NCBI GenBank assembly: GCA_964520585.1
Contig: CAZFOO010000010.1
Location: 1 to 64,000, forward strand
Direction of reading: 5' to 3'
Source of the DNA: PXAP01 sp964520585
GTDB taxonomy: Bacteria > Bacteroidota > Bacteroidia > Bacteroidales > PUMT01
DNA: 64,000 bases
The position numbers and the translations under genes are program-made. Shown here in pieces: positions 1 to 7,742 of the stretch. The notes under the pieces are model-generated. The model was not told where the DNA came from. It ran no database searches and saw only the letters and a program-made list of their open reading frames with translations. How positions within the stretch are numbered: the first letter of the stretch is position 1; every line of letters starts with the position of its first letter.

Positions 1-492
1 ATGTTCACTCCATTCCCATACTTAAATTACTATTACAGATATATTGGTTTGATTATCGCTGTAATCGGAATATTATTGGTAATATTCCCAAGTGATTATG
101 GAAAATTTAGCGGATGGTTACTTCTGTCCGGTTTATTTATAGTTGCCTACAGCAGAGACAATAAAGGCAGTCAGGGGCTATTAAAGAAATACAGGTATAA
201 CTCATTTAGAATTACATTTGCAATAACTTTTATACTAATAATTATTACAACACTTCGGAATATTGTTGCTGATTATTCAAATGAACTGAATATGGTAATT
301 TTTGGTGTCATATACCTGCTCCTTTATAATACCATATATTACATGCATATTATTCTCGGAATAAAAAATATGGCAACCGACCAAAATATATCAGAAAATT
401 ACAAAAGCAACAAAATCCTCTATTTAATTAGTTCCGGTTTTGCTGTGATCGCTGTAGCTCTTCTGGTTATATATCTTGTATTGAAGCACTAA
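1..492 (+). CDS. Four-helix membrane protein, unknown function
   Basis: I do not recognise this protein. It is 163 residues with about four hydrophobic segments (near residues 12-28, 38-50, 70-88 and 98-118, plus a C-terminal one at 140-160), so it is an integral inner-membrane protein. The reading frame opens with ATG at the first base of the window, so the true start may lie further upstream. It is the first of several small membrane proteins on the same strand ahead of a peptide exporter, and may belong to that locus. No catalytic motif is visible. Confidence 0.6.
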   Translation: MFTPFPYLNYYYRYIGLIIAVIGILLVIFPSDYGKFSGWLLLSGLFIVAYSRDNKGSQGLLKKYRYNSFRITFAITFILIIITTLRNIVADYSNELNMVIFGVIYLLLYNTIYYMHIILGIKNMATDQNISENYKSNKILYLISSGFAVIAVALLVIYLVLKH

Positions 493-871
493 TGGATTTC
501 TTTACGGAAAAGAATTGATTTTGGAATTTAAATTATTAATTTATACTAACCTTTAAAATTCACTAACTTAATTAATTCATAACGCCCTTTATAAATCTTG
601 AGTGAGTGGGGTTCGAAGTTGGGTTATTATCATTTGCATGTGGTGTGAGAAGTGCTCAAACAATTGAAGGTAGTACTGGTTCCAGTTCAATCATTTTAAA
701 TAGAATATGAGACAGCAGGATTAACCCTGCTATCTTTTCAAACCATAATATATCTGTTTTTTGTACATCCCTATTTGCCAATTTTTGTACATTGTAAGTT
801 ACTGCTTACAATTAGTCTGACTCTTATAAAAAAAAAATTGATTCAGTTTATATTTAAATAATATCAAGAAA
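493..871. other. Intergenic, with a hairpin terminator-like site
   Basis: There is no convincing gene in this AT-rich stretch. An AGCAGG/CCTGCT hairpin with a 6-nt loop at 714-731, followed by a T-rich run, could end transcription of the first gene. A GTG-started frame at 606-707 encodes 33 residues ending in a Gly/Ser-rich tail; it faintly recalls the peptide genes of this locus but cannot be called. Two TTTTTGTACAT copies, 24 bp apart, lie near 758-793 and may be a regulatory repeat for the next gene. Confidence 0.4.
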
Positions 872-1240
872 ATGAAAAAAAAATATTCTTTAATTGCTAT
901 TAATATATTGGGAATTTTAGTATTCTCTTTATCAATCCTATTAAAATCCGGTTATTTAATTAATATTCTTGCCTTATTATTTTTATTAGCTTCAGCTATA
1001 TATACTGCAATAGCAGTAAAAGACAAAAGTTTTAAAAAGAAAGCTAAAAATATTACTCAAAGTTTATTTTTCCTTATAACCTGGAATTTAATGGCATTAG
1101 CACTGTTAATTGCAAGCATCTTTGTCTGGAGTGAGCACAATCCACTATTAATATTTTCGATTATTTTTTTCTCATATTCATTGGGGGCAACTCTGGGTCA
1201 AATTACCAGAAATCAAAAGAATAAAAAATTGATTTTATAA
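872..1240 (+). CDS. Small membrane protein, unknown function
   Basis: This is a 122-residue hydrophobic protein with four predicted membrane helices (about residues 7-25, 28-47, 65-86 and 91-108) and a basic C-terminus. The start ATG lies just after an A-rich stretch, typical of Bacteroidetes genes without a strong Shine-Dalgarno sequence. It resembles no family I know. It sits between another small membrane protein and the bacteriocin-type export genes, so a role in immunity or accessory export is possible but is inference only. Confidence 0.6.
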   Translation: MKKKYSLIAINILGILVFSLSILLKSGYLINILALLFLLASAIYTAIAVKDKSFKKKAKNITQSLFFLITWNLMALALLIASIFVWSEHNPLLIFSIIFFSYSLGATLGQITRNQKNKKLIL

Positions 1241-1306
1241 CCATTTTTTTACTCTTTTTCCAAATCCGATTTAGGGGGTCAATATGCTCCGAACTATCCA
1301 CCTATG

Positions 1307-1392
1307 ACCGCTCAGGCACTAATTCCGACCGTTCAGCATTTTTCCGTCACAAATTCTTGCATCCTTCAAAAAACAGCTGTAACTTAAATATA
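1307..1392 (+). promoter_or_regulatory. Promoter P1 with tandem LytTR-like boxes
   Basis: Two direct repeats, ACCGCTCA (1307-1314) and ACCGTTCA (1328-1335), start 21 bp apart. They are followed 29 bp later by TTG (1357-1359) and, after a 20-bp spacer, by TAACTT (1380-1385). TTG and TAACTT fit the -33 and -7 elements of the Bacteroidetes primary sigma factor. Direct repeats with a 21-bp period are the usual binding geometry of LytTR-domain regulators. The same layout occurs at 2779 and 5213. It would drive the membrane protein and thioredoxin genes at 1522-2758. Confidence 0.75.
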
Positions 1393-1521
1393 GAAATTGC
1401 ATTAGCCGGTTAGCGTTAAGTTTACATAGCTGCAATAATAACTGAAATCATAGCTGCAACCATAACTACAATCATAACCGAAGTCTTAATGGCAATCAAT
1501 AATGGCAATCGAAACTATTGA

Positions 1522-2238
1522 ATGTGGCTGTATGAAAGTATTGAAACACGGATTATATCCAAAAATTCCGAAATGCTAAAATCAGGAGTAAATTACATCA
1601 GACATTTAGTAATTGAAAGCAACAAACTGGAATTATTTATCCTGCTTAGCCTGCTTTATCTCTTATCAGCCATACTAATCAATGAATATGTGCTAAATGA
1701 TGAGCTTTATTACCGGAGCTTAGGCAGCCAGTTAAGTCTGCCGGTAATAGACGAGCTTATTAGGTTCCGGAATAAATGGCAGTGGATCAGTTACCTTGGT
1801 ATACCGGTAATACTGGCAATCAAATTTCTTATTGTAAGCACTTTCCTTTCCATGGGTGCAATTGTCGCCGGCCACAAACTAACCTTCAGGCAAATATTTG
1901 CAATGGCAATGGTGGCTGAATCAGTCTACCTCTCGGCAAATCTTATAACCACAGGTAACATATTATTATCAGATATAAAATCACTTGAAGATCTCAATCT
2001 TAGTTTGTTTTCACTTGCTTCACTGGTGTCCGAATCAAACATTGAACAATATTTTTATGTCCCTTTGCAAAGCATCAGCATATTTCTAATAATATATATC
2101 CTCTATTTGTCATATTGCTACCGGATAATTACAGGCTTTCCTTTCCGGCAGTCCCTGATACTGATACTTTCAACCTATGGAACAGCCTTTGTAATGTGGA
2201 CAATATTGATAATGTATTTATTGATAAGTTATGCCTGA
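1522..2238 (+). CDS. Five-helix membrane protein, Yip1-like layout
   Basis: This 238-residue integral membrane protein has a short cytosolic N-terminus and about five hydrophobic helices (near 38-54, 93-115, 122-140, 180-200 and 208-235). The layout resembles Yip1-type membrane proteins that I associate with Bacteroidetes peptide-export clusters, but I see no diagnostic motif. Its stop overlaps the start of the thioredoxin gene by 8 nt, so the two are translationally coupled. Promoter P1 lies about 140 nt upstream. It may help the exporter or protect the producer; both are inference. Confidence 0.6.
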   Translation: MWLYESIETRIISKNSEMLKSGVNYIRHLVIESNKLELFILLSLLYLLSAILINEYVLNDELYYRSLGSQLSLPVIDELIRFRNKWQWISYLGIPVILAIKFLIVSTFLSMGAIVAGHKLTFRQIFAMAMVAESVYLSANLITTGNILLSDIKSLEDLNLSLFSLASLVSESNIEQYFYVPLQSISIFLIIYILYLSYCYRIITGFPFRQSLILILSTYGTAFVMWTILIMYLLISYA

Positions 2239-2758
2239 AATAAAGAAACCATCCGGAAAAATCCTGGTGATAATTTTTTCTTCGATAATACTGATTTCAG
2301 CATCGTTTCTGATCTTTAAAATAGCAGATAAAAAAAGGGTTATTGAGGGAAGAAATGTTTTTACTTCTTTAGAGATTACCTTGCCGGGGAATTCAACGTA
2401 CATCATCACCAGCTCCAACCAGGAAGATAGCTTCATTCTCATGTTCTTTAATCCTGATTGCTATTACTGCCATGTGGAAACAGAGGCTATTCTAAATCAT
2501 ATGGATTATTTCGCCAATGTAAACATATTTATGGTTACAACCAGTGAACCTGGAACAATTATCAACTTTGAAAATACTTACAGTCTGCAGGATTTCCCCC
2601 GGATCATAACAGGCCGGATAAGTGAAGACGCCTTTTGGGAAAGTTACGGAATCCGGACTGTTCCTTCTCTGATGATCTACAATGATAAAGGTAGTCTGCT
2701 CTATTCAAATTCGGGATATACCCCTGTGAGTGAGATTATTGATGTCCTGTCAGATTAA
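2231..2758 (+). CDS. Membrane-anchored thioredoxin-like protein
   Basis: The protein has 175 residues. A single N-terminal helix (about 11-29) anchors it with the rest in the periplasm. A thioredoxin fold follows, with the redox motif C-Y-Y-C at residues 77-80 and the cis-proline loop T-V-P at 143-145. Membrane-tethered thioredoxins are common next to peptide exporters, where they reduce or shuffle cysteines. The neighbouring peptide at 5463 has two cysteines, a plausible substrate. The gene overlaps the upstream membrane protein by 8 nt. Oxidase, reductase or isomerase activity cannot be told from the sequence. Confidence 0.8.
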   Translation: MPEIKKPSGKILVIIFSSIILISASFLIFKIADKKRVIEGRNVFTSLEITLPGNSTYIITSSNQEDSFILMFFNPDCYYCHVETEAILNHMDYFANVNIFMVTTSEPGTIINFENTYSLQDFPRIITGRISEDAFWESYGIRTVPSLMIYNDKGSLLYSNSGYTPVSEIIDVLSD

Positions 2759-2778
2759 TTACCTAACTCCATAAACTA

Positions 2779-2860
2779 ACCGCTCAGGTTCAAAATTCAA
2801 CCTTTCACCAATTAATCCCGCTCTAAATTTGGAATAGATGCAAAACGGTCTTAACTTAAT
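2779..2860 (+). promoter_or_regulatory. Promoter P2 with tandem LytTR-like boxes
   Basis: ACCGCTCA (2779-2786) and ACCTTTCA (2800-2807) are 21 bp apart. TTG follows 29 bp after the start of the second box (2829-2831) and TAACTT after a further 20 bp (2852-2857). All three distances equal those at 1307 and 5213. It lies about 100 nt upstream of the ABC exporter gene and is its likely regulated promoter. Confidence 0.75.
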
Positions 2861-2961
2861 GTAAGAAACTTAAGACCTATGAATTAAGGGTTTCTCAAAA
2901 TCGGAGACCGGAAATTGCGCTCATAATTACTGACCGGAAATAATTCTAAAAGTCATATCGT

Positions 2962-5163
2962 ATGGTCCTGAAAAAACATTCTGAAAGACAGCATACCATA
3001 AAAAAGAATTTCATTACACAGCACGATCAATCCGATTGCGGCGTAGTATGCCTGGCCAATATTATTAGTTACCACGGTGGACTTTCAAAACTGGATAAGT
3101 TGAGGGAAATAAGCGGGACAAATAAACAGGGAACTACTCTTCTTGGGCTTTACCAGGCGGCAGCGCAGATTGGCTTTAAGGCAGAAGGGCTGCAAACAGA
3201 TATAGAATATTTAAAAAAAATTGACCACCCGGTTATACTCCACGTCATCATAGACAATAAATATCAGCATTTCCTTGTGATTTACAGTTATGATAAAGGG
3301 AAATTTCATGTAGGTGATCCGGGACATGGAATAAAAATAATGGATGAAGATAATCTTCAGAAAATATGGCGATCGAATGCACTTCTCGAGCTTAAACCAA
3401 TAACCGGCAAATTCGCAAAAAGAGAAAGCCATAAGAACAAAATGAAAATATGGTTTCTGGATATAATCAGGGAAGACTCGACAATCCTTATTACTATCCT
3501 GATAACGGGAATTGTAGTTTCCGTTTTGGGTATTGCCATTGCAATATTCTCTCAAACTCTGATTGATAATTTAATTCCATCTGGCGATATCCAAAGAATT
3601 ATTCTGGCCACATCATTTGTCGTTTTGATTCTACTGTTCAAGGCATTTACAGGATATTTCCGACAATCTTTTATACTAAGGCAAAGCCGGGATATAAACA
3701 TCAGGATGATAGGCAGGTTCTTCTCCAGATTATTAAGACAACCGGTTTCTTTTTTCAATAACCGGCATACCGGCGATATGGTGGCAAGATTGAATGACAC
3801 TAACAAAATACAACAGACCATAACATACATAACCGGCGAACTTCTTATTAATGCACTCTTATTAACAGTTTCTTTAATAGCCGTATTTCTTTACTACCCT
3901 CTGGCAGGGATAATACTGGCCTGCGGAATGCCAGTCTATTATTTTATAGCATACACTTATCATCCGGTTATACTGGATAAGCAGAAAAATACCATGAAGG
4001 CTCATGCAGGTAATGAAAGCAATTACATATCAACAATTGAGAATATTGACATAATTAAAACATTTAACAAGGAAGATAATTTCGCAAAGCTGGGAAAGAG
4101 TGTCTATGGGTTTTTCCAGCAACGCATCTATGATCTGGGTCATACCGGCATAAGGATTAATCTTTTTAGTGAAATTACAGGAATCCTCCTGATTATGGGG
4201 GTTGTGTCGGCATCTATAGCAGCAATGATGAATCAAAGCATGAAGCCGGGGGAATTCATAGCATTGCTGACATTAACAAACAATATTATTCCTGCAGGAG
4301 CCGCCCTTGCTTTTGCCAACATTCAGCTACAATCTGCACGGGTTGCCTTTGAAAGGATATATGATATTTCTGCAGGTGATTGCGAATATCAACAAGAACC
4401 CGATTCCAGGCTCAGGCAAATCAATAATTTCGAAAAATTAGAACTTAAAAGCATCAGCTTCCGTTATCCGGGAAGAAAACTGTTGCTTAATAATGTTTCC
4501 CTTGAACTGAAAAAAGGAGAGATCAAAACTATATTCGGAGAAAACGGAACGGGTAAAAGCACATTACTGAATATAATTCAGAAATTCCATATTCCGGAAT
4601 CCGGTGAAATTAAAATCAATACTATCGACTTCAGCGAATATTCAATCCAATCATTCAGGAAAATACTTGGAGTAGTCCCTCAGCAAATAAACCTCTTTAA
4701 CACCACAATCCTGGAGAACATTGTTCTGGACTCAGCCCAAGAGGCAGCAGAAAGAACAGTAAAAGAACTAGAAAGACTCAACCTGCTGCCCTTTTTCAGG
4801 CAATTCCCAAATGGCCTGGCAACAATCATTGAAGAACACGGACTCAATATATCAGGAGGGCAGAAAAAACTGATTGGTTTAGCCCGGGCATTATCTACGA
4901 AACCACAAATATTGCTTGTGGATGAACTTACCAGTTCGGTGGATAGAAATATGGAAAATTTCTTTATTGGTCTTTTCAAAAACCTGAAGCATCAAATCCC
5001 CATCCTTCAGGTAACCCATAATTTAAAGGCGGCAAGCATTTCCGATGAAATCCTGATCCTTGAAAATGGCAACGTAACTTCCCGTGGCACCCATCAAACA
5101 CTCATACAAACAGATAATATTTACAGTCACTCTTTCAGGGATTACATAACAACAACCGCCTGA
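2962..5163 (+). CDS. Peptidase-containing ABC transporter (C39 type)
   Basis: This is a full-length 733-residue bacteriocin-type exporter that cleaves double-glycine leaders and exports the peptide. The N-terminal C39 peptidase has Gln20, catalytic Cys26 in the Q-S-D-C-G motif, His103 and Asp119. About six membrane helices follow (roughly 170-445). The C-terminal ATPase has Walker A G-E-N-G-T-G-K-S-T (526-534), signature I-S-G-G-Q (630-634), Walker B I-L-L-V-D-E (650-655) and switch His686. All catalytic residues are present. The obvious substrate is the peptide at 5463. No HlyD-type adaptor is in view; it may lie upstream of the window or be unlinked. Confidence 0.93.
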   Translation: MVLKKHSERQHTIKKNFITQHDQSDCGVVCLANIISYHGGLSKLDKLREISGTNKQGTTLLGLYQAAAQIGFKAEGLQTDIEYLKKIDHPVILHVIIDNKYQHFLVIYSYDKGKFHVGDPGHGIKIMDEDNLQKIWRSNALLELKPITGKFAKRESHKNKMKIWFLDIIREDSTILITILITGIVVSVLGIAIAIFSQTLIDNLIPSGDIQRIILATSFVVLILLFKAFTGYFRQSFILRQSRDINIRMIGRFFSRLLRQPVSFFNNRHTGDMVARLNDTNKIQQTITYITGELLINALLLTVSLIAVFLYYPLAGIILACGMPVYYFIAYTYHPVILDKQKNTMKAHAGNESNYISTIENIDIIKTFNKEDNFAKLGKSVYGFFQQRIYDLGHTGIRINLFSEITGILLIMGVVSASIAAMMNQSMKPGEFIALLTLTNNIIPAGAALAFANIQLQSARVAFERIYDISAGDCEYQQEPDSRLRQINNFEKLELKSISFRYPGRKLLLNNVSLELKKGEIKTIFGENGTGKSTLLNIIQKFHIPESGEIKINTIDFSEYSIQSFRKILGVVPQQINLFNTTILENIVLDSAQEAAERTVKELERLNLLPFFRQFPNGLATIIEEHGLNISGGQKKLIGLARALSTKPQILLVDELTSSVDRNMENFFIGLFKNLKHQIPILQVTHNLKAASISDEILILENGNVTSRGTHQTLIQTDNIYSHSFRDYITTTA

Positions 5164-5212
5164 AAAAAGCACCTTCAATAAATAACAAATAATTGCACCG
5201 TCTTTTCATATA

Positions 5213-5295
5213 ACCGCTCAGCTGCAAATTTCAACCGTTCATAATTTTTTTGTTCAAAAATCTTGCATCAGAAAAAATCCGGTGCTAACTTGATA
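5213..5295 (+). promoter_or_regulatory. Promoter P3 with tandem LytTR-like boxes
   Basis: ACCGCTCA (5213-5220) and ACCGTTCA (5234-5241) are 21 bp apart. TTG lies at 5263-5265, 29 bp from the second box, and TAACTT at 5286-5291 after a 20-bp spacer. The sequence between TTG and -7 is also similar to P1. The expected transcript starts near 5298, about 40 nt before the ATG of the leader fragment at 5336, so this promoter fits the original start of the peptide gene. Confidence 0.78.
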
Positions 5296-5335
5296 TAGAT
5301 ATCACAGAATTCCAAAATTTTAATTTATCTTAACT

Positions 5336-5374
5336 ATGGAAACAAAAGAATTATCTTTCAACGAATCCCAATGA
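5336..5374 (+). pseudogene. Detached N-terminal half of a GG leader
   Basis: An ATG frame at the right distance from P3 reads M-E-T-K-E-L-S-F-N-E and then, after two codons, a stop. Joined directly to the M-E-N-I-E-G-G encoded at 5502-5522 it would make a leader matching the classic double-glycine consensus L-S-x-x-E-L-x-x-I-x-G-G exactly. The two halves are now about 135 nt apart and in different frames. I infer that an insertion split an older leader. An independent 12-residue peptide, or a chance match, cannot be excluded. Confidence 0.5.
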
Positions 5375-5462
5375 TACTAAAGTCTCACAAAATAGTCTGT
5401 ACAAAACAGGGGGATCCATGGGATTGAAAAGCTAAGCATCCTTGCTATGAATTAGTAACATA

Positions 5463-5699
5463 ATGTTAAACAGATTGACAACCATAATTTATACGAATGA
5501 AATGGAAAATATTGAAGGAGGGGGTAGCTATGGTTATGATCTGGTATGCAACTTAACTACCGGAGGTTTAGGAGCAATTTATGGTGCATGGGCTGGTGGA
5601 ATTGCCTTAGCTTTTGGTGCAACCGCAGTTGCAACTGGAGGAGTTTCAATTCTGGTATCATTGGCTGTTGGCTCTGTTCTATCAGCAGCTATTTGCTAA
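5463..5699 (+). CDS. Bacteriocin-like peptide with double-glycine leader
   Basis: This 78-residue precursor has a leader of about 20 residues ending M-E-N-I-E-G-G, with hydrophobic residues at -4 (Ile), -7 (Met) and -12 (Ile) as C39 peptidases need. The mature part of about 57-58 residues is rich in Gly and Ala, strongly hydrophobic, and has a Cys near its start and another as its last residue, which could form a disulfide. Composition fits a membrane-active class II bacteriocin or a signalling peptide. The exporter and thioredoxin upstream are the likely processing partners. The start at 5463 probably replaced an older one at 5336; ATG at 5502 would leave almost no leader. Confidence 0.75.
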   Translation: MLNRLTTIIYTNEMENIEGGGSYGYDLVCNLTTGGLGAIYGAWAGGIALAFGATAVATGGVSILVSLAVGSVLSAAIC

Positions 5700-5702
5700 A
5701 CT

Positions 5703-5744
5703 AAATAGTCGGCCATAGAAACTTCATTATGGCTGACTATTTTC
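5703..5744 (+). terminator. Hairpin between peptide and downstream gene
   Basis: A 15-bp stem (5703-5717 with 5728-5742, one G-U pair) and a 10-nt loop start four bases after the peptide stop codon and run into TTTTC. It can act as a terminator or attenuator, so that the peptide gene is expressed more than the small membrane protein that follows at 5757. Confidence 0.7.
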
Positions 5745-5756
5745 AAACAATACATT

Positions 5757-6026
5757 ATGGAAACTAAAGAAAAGAAATCACTTTATTGGTTCTTTCTAAT
5801 TAATACTTTGTTGGCGACAACAGGTATGATCTATATATTTTGGGGAAAACCTGAGGGCTTTTTGCGTCATATCATACCAGCCTATTTTTTTGGAGTTATT
5901 AGTGCTTATTTTACTGTATTTGTATTGAGAAAGAAAATGAGAACAGGTAAATTCAAGTTACATTATCTAACCCTGGTTATTATAATAATTTCATTAGTGA
6001 TAATATTATATCTGATAATACATTAG
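5757..6026 (+). CDS. Small membrane protein, possible immunity protein
   Basis: The protein has 89 residues with three hydrophobic helices (about 9-28, 37-55 and 67-88) separated by a basic loop. It begins 58 nt after the peptide stop, behind a hairpin. Size, topology and position match the immunity proteins that commonly follow class II bacteriocin genes, but no sequence family is recognised. The assignment rests on position alone. Confidence 0.55.
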   Translation: METKEKKSLYWFFLINTLLATTGMIYIFWGKPEGFLRHIIPAYFFGVISAYFTVFVLRKKMRTGKFKLHYLTLVIIIISLVIILYLIIH

Positions 6027-6110
6027 CATCAATTGAAATAGAACCAATTAAGAAAAATTAAAGGCATGTCATATCCAAAAAACTTAGAATAATCTTATTG
6101 TCTGAGATTT

Positions 6111-6347
6111 ATGATGAGCTATCCTTTTTGGATTTTAATTAATCTTTATGCTTTTATTATGATAAGAAAAATAATAGGGTTTGTGATTACAGTAATAGCT
6201 GCTTCGTATATTATGTATCTGGGGATTGAATCCAGGAATACAAATTATAATACATATCTTGCATTGGTTTTCATTTCTATATTCCTGTATACCTTGGCAG
6301 GCATAAACCTGATTAAAACAATTCGCAGAAACAGAAAGACTAAGTAG
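6111..6347 (+). CDS. Small membrane protein, unknown function
   Basis: The frame encodes 78 residues. An internal ATG at 6159 gives a 62-residue version starting M-I-R-K, which has the more usual pattern of basic N-terminus, two helices and a basic C-terminal tail, so that start may be the real one. It is the last gene of the + strand peptide locus, and a strong bidirectional terminator follows at 6533. It could be a second immunity protein. No family is recognised. Confidence 0.45.
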   Translation: MMSYPFWILINLYAFIMIRKIIGFVITVIAASYIMYLGIESRNTNYNTYLALVFISIFLYTLAGINLIKTIRRNRKTK

Positions 6348-6532
6348 CTGTAAATTGAACATCTTGATCATAATTATGCCCTAAAAACTCCTGACTAGCA
6401 TATCCTTAACTACATTGCATCTACACATCGTCAATGTGTTGATTTACAGGATTAGATTTTTTTAAAATTTCCTCAGTGTGCCACACGGATTTTTTTCTAT
6501 ACCGAATGCTTTATTTGATATTTAGTTTATTT

Positions 6533-6558
6533 AAAAGGGGAGCATTTAGCTCCCCTTT
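6533..6558. terminator. Bidirectional terminator
   Basis: AAAGGGGAGC and GCTCCCCTTT form a 10-bp stem around a 5-nt loop (6534-6558). The hairpin lies between the convergent peptide locus (+) and the DUF1080 gene (-). The T-richer side is on the minus strand. Confidence 0.8.
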
Positions 6559-6585
6559 AGTAAATACACTTTTAAAAAATGCAGT

Positions 6586-7284
6586 TTATAATTCCTTCAG
6601 CTTAATATTTCTGAACCATACTTCATCACCATGGTCCTGTACTCCTATGTAACCCGGCTTAAGTTTACCAAACATCTCAACCGGGAACTTACTTTCATCA
6701 ACCATCTCTTCCCATTCAGAAGTACCAAGTTGTGTCTTTACTGCCTCGGCGCCATTTTGACGAATCGTCAATTCACCATCATGCAGTATCACTTCAATTG
6801 TATTCCATTCGCCGGCTGGTTTTGTATTCTGAACGGAAGGAGGAATCAGGTCATACAATGCAGGTGCAAATTGATCAGGATTGACATTGGGATGAGCATC
6901 ATTATCAAGCAACTGAATTTCTGGTGCAGTATGCCAGATTGGCCTTCCTTCAATTTCCTGCGCCAGAATAAAGACTCCACTATTGCCTCCTTCAGAAATT
7001 TTCCAGTCAATCATCAGATGAAAATTAAGAAATTTCTGATCATACATGACATCACCACCACTGCCAGGGCAGTATAGCGTACCATCTTCAATAATCCATC
7101 CTTCCGGAAAATCAGCACTGTTATATCCCCGCCAGCCTTCACTGGTCTCTCCGTCAAACAGTAGCATCCATCCTTCTTCCTGTTGACTGCTGGAAAGAGA
7201 ATTATGTCCGCCGCAACTGGTCATGCTGACCATTAATACAATTGCGAAAAACCCGGTTAATACGTTTAAAATTCTTTTTGACAT
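6586..7284 (-). CDS. DUF1080 family lipoprotein (3-keto-glycoside hydrolase-like)
   Basis: This 232-residue protein has a lipoprotein signal with the lipobox Cys at residue 24, then one DUF1080 domain. Visible family landmarks are the W-x-L-L-F-D-G-E start, the G-x-V-M-Y-D-Q-x-F strand, G-N-S-G-V-F near the middle and G-x-I-G-V-Q-D-H-G at the end. DUF1080 proteins are concanavalin-like jelly rolls, some shown to cleave 3-keto-disaccharides or glycosides made by Gfo/Idh/MocA oxidoreductases. Such oxidoreductases occur 32-45 kb away. I chose the ATG at 7284 because the longer frame puts 58 non-signal residues in front of a clean lipoprotein signal. Confidence 0.85.
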   Translation of the reverse strand: MSKRILNVLTGFFAIVLMVSMTSCGGHNSLSSSQQEEGWMLLFDGETSEGWRGYNSADFPEGWIIEDGTLYCPGSGGDVMYDQKFLNFHLMIDWKISEGGNSGVFILAQEIEGRPIWHTAPEIQLLDNDAHPNVNPDQFAPALYDLIPPSVQNTKPAGEWNTIEVILHDGELTIRQNGAEAVKTQLGTSEWEEMVDESKFPVEMFGKLKPGYIGVQDHGDEVWFRNIKLKEL

Positions 7285-7434
7285 AGTTATATGATTTAGG
7301 TTAGTAATATGTAGCTGAAATATGAAAAATTTTCTTTCTGAATCCTCATAATACTTAGTCTCACAAAATAACATGAAAGTCAAAATCTGAAAAATATTGC
7401 AAAATGAACAGCATATTGCATGTGAGTGCAGAAT

Positions 7435-7700
7435 CTTTAAGGTGTTCACAAACAACATCTTTGTACAATGATAGAAAAAAATTCTCAGAAATTCTCAAAA
7501 CTCCTCAAAACTCCTCAAAACTCCTCAAAACTCCTCAAAAACTCCTCAAAAACTCCTCAAAACTCTTCACAACAATTCACCACTACTCACAACAAATCAC
7601 AACTACTCACAACTACTCAACAACTACTCAACAACTCACAACAAATCAACAACTCACAACAAATCACAACAAATCAACAACTCACAACAAATCACAACAA
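7435..7700. repeat. Low-complexity tract 1 (CTCAAAA/ACAAATC repeats)
   Basis: From 7490 the + strand is almost purine/C-only: first CTCCTCAAAA units of about 10-11 nt, then ACTCACAAC and AAATCACAAC units to about 7700. A head of about 70 nt (7435-7506) resembles the head of the tract at 9056, including C-T-T-T-G-T-x-C-A-A-T-x-A-T-A-G. The tract fills the space between the GH29 gene and the DUF1080 gene. Open frames across it (for example 7468-7746) have no coding character. Confidence 0.85.
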
Positions 7701-7742
7701 ATCACTTTATTTGCTTCATAGAAGAATAAAATGTATTACTTT

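Noticed and set aside
5366..5501. Insertion in the leader being a named mobile element
   Set aside because: Only about 30 nt at its left end resemble sequences near 7340 and 34648; there are no terminal inverted repeats, and the only flanking duplication that restores the frame is GAA (3 nt). Not enough to name an element.
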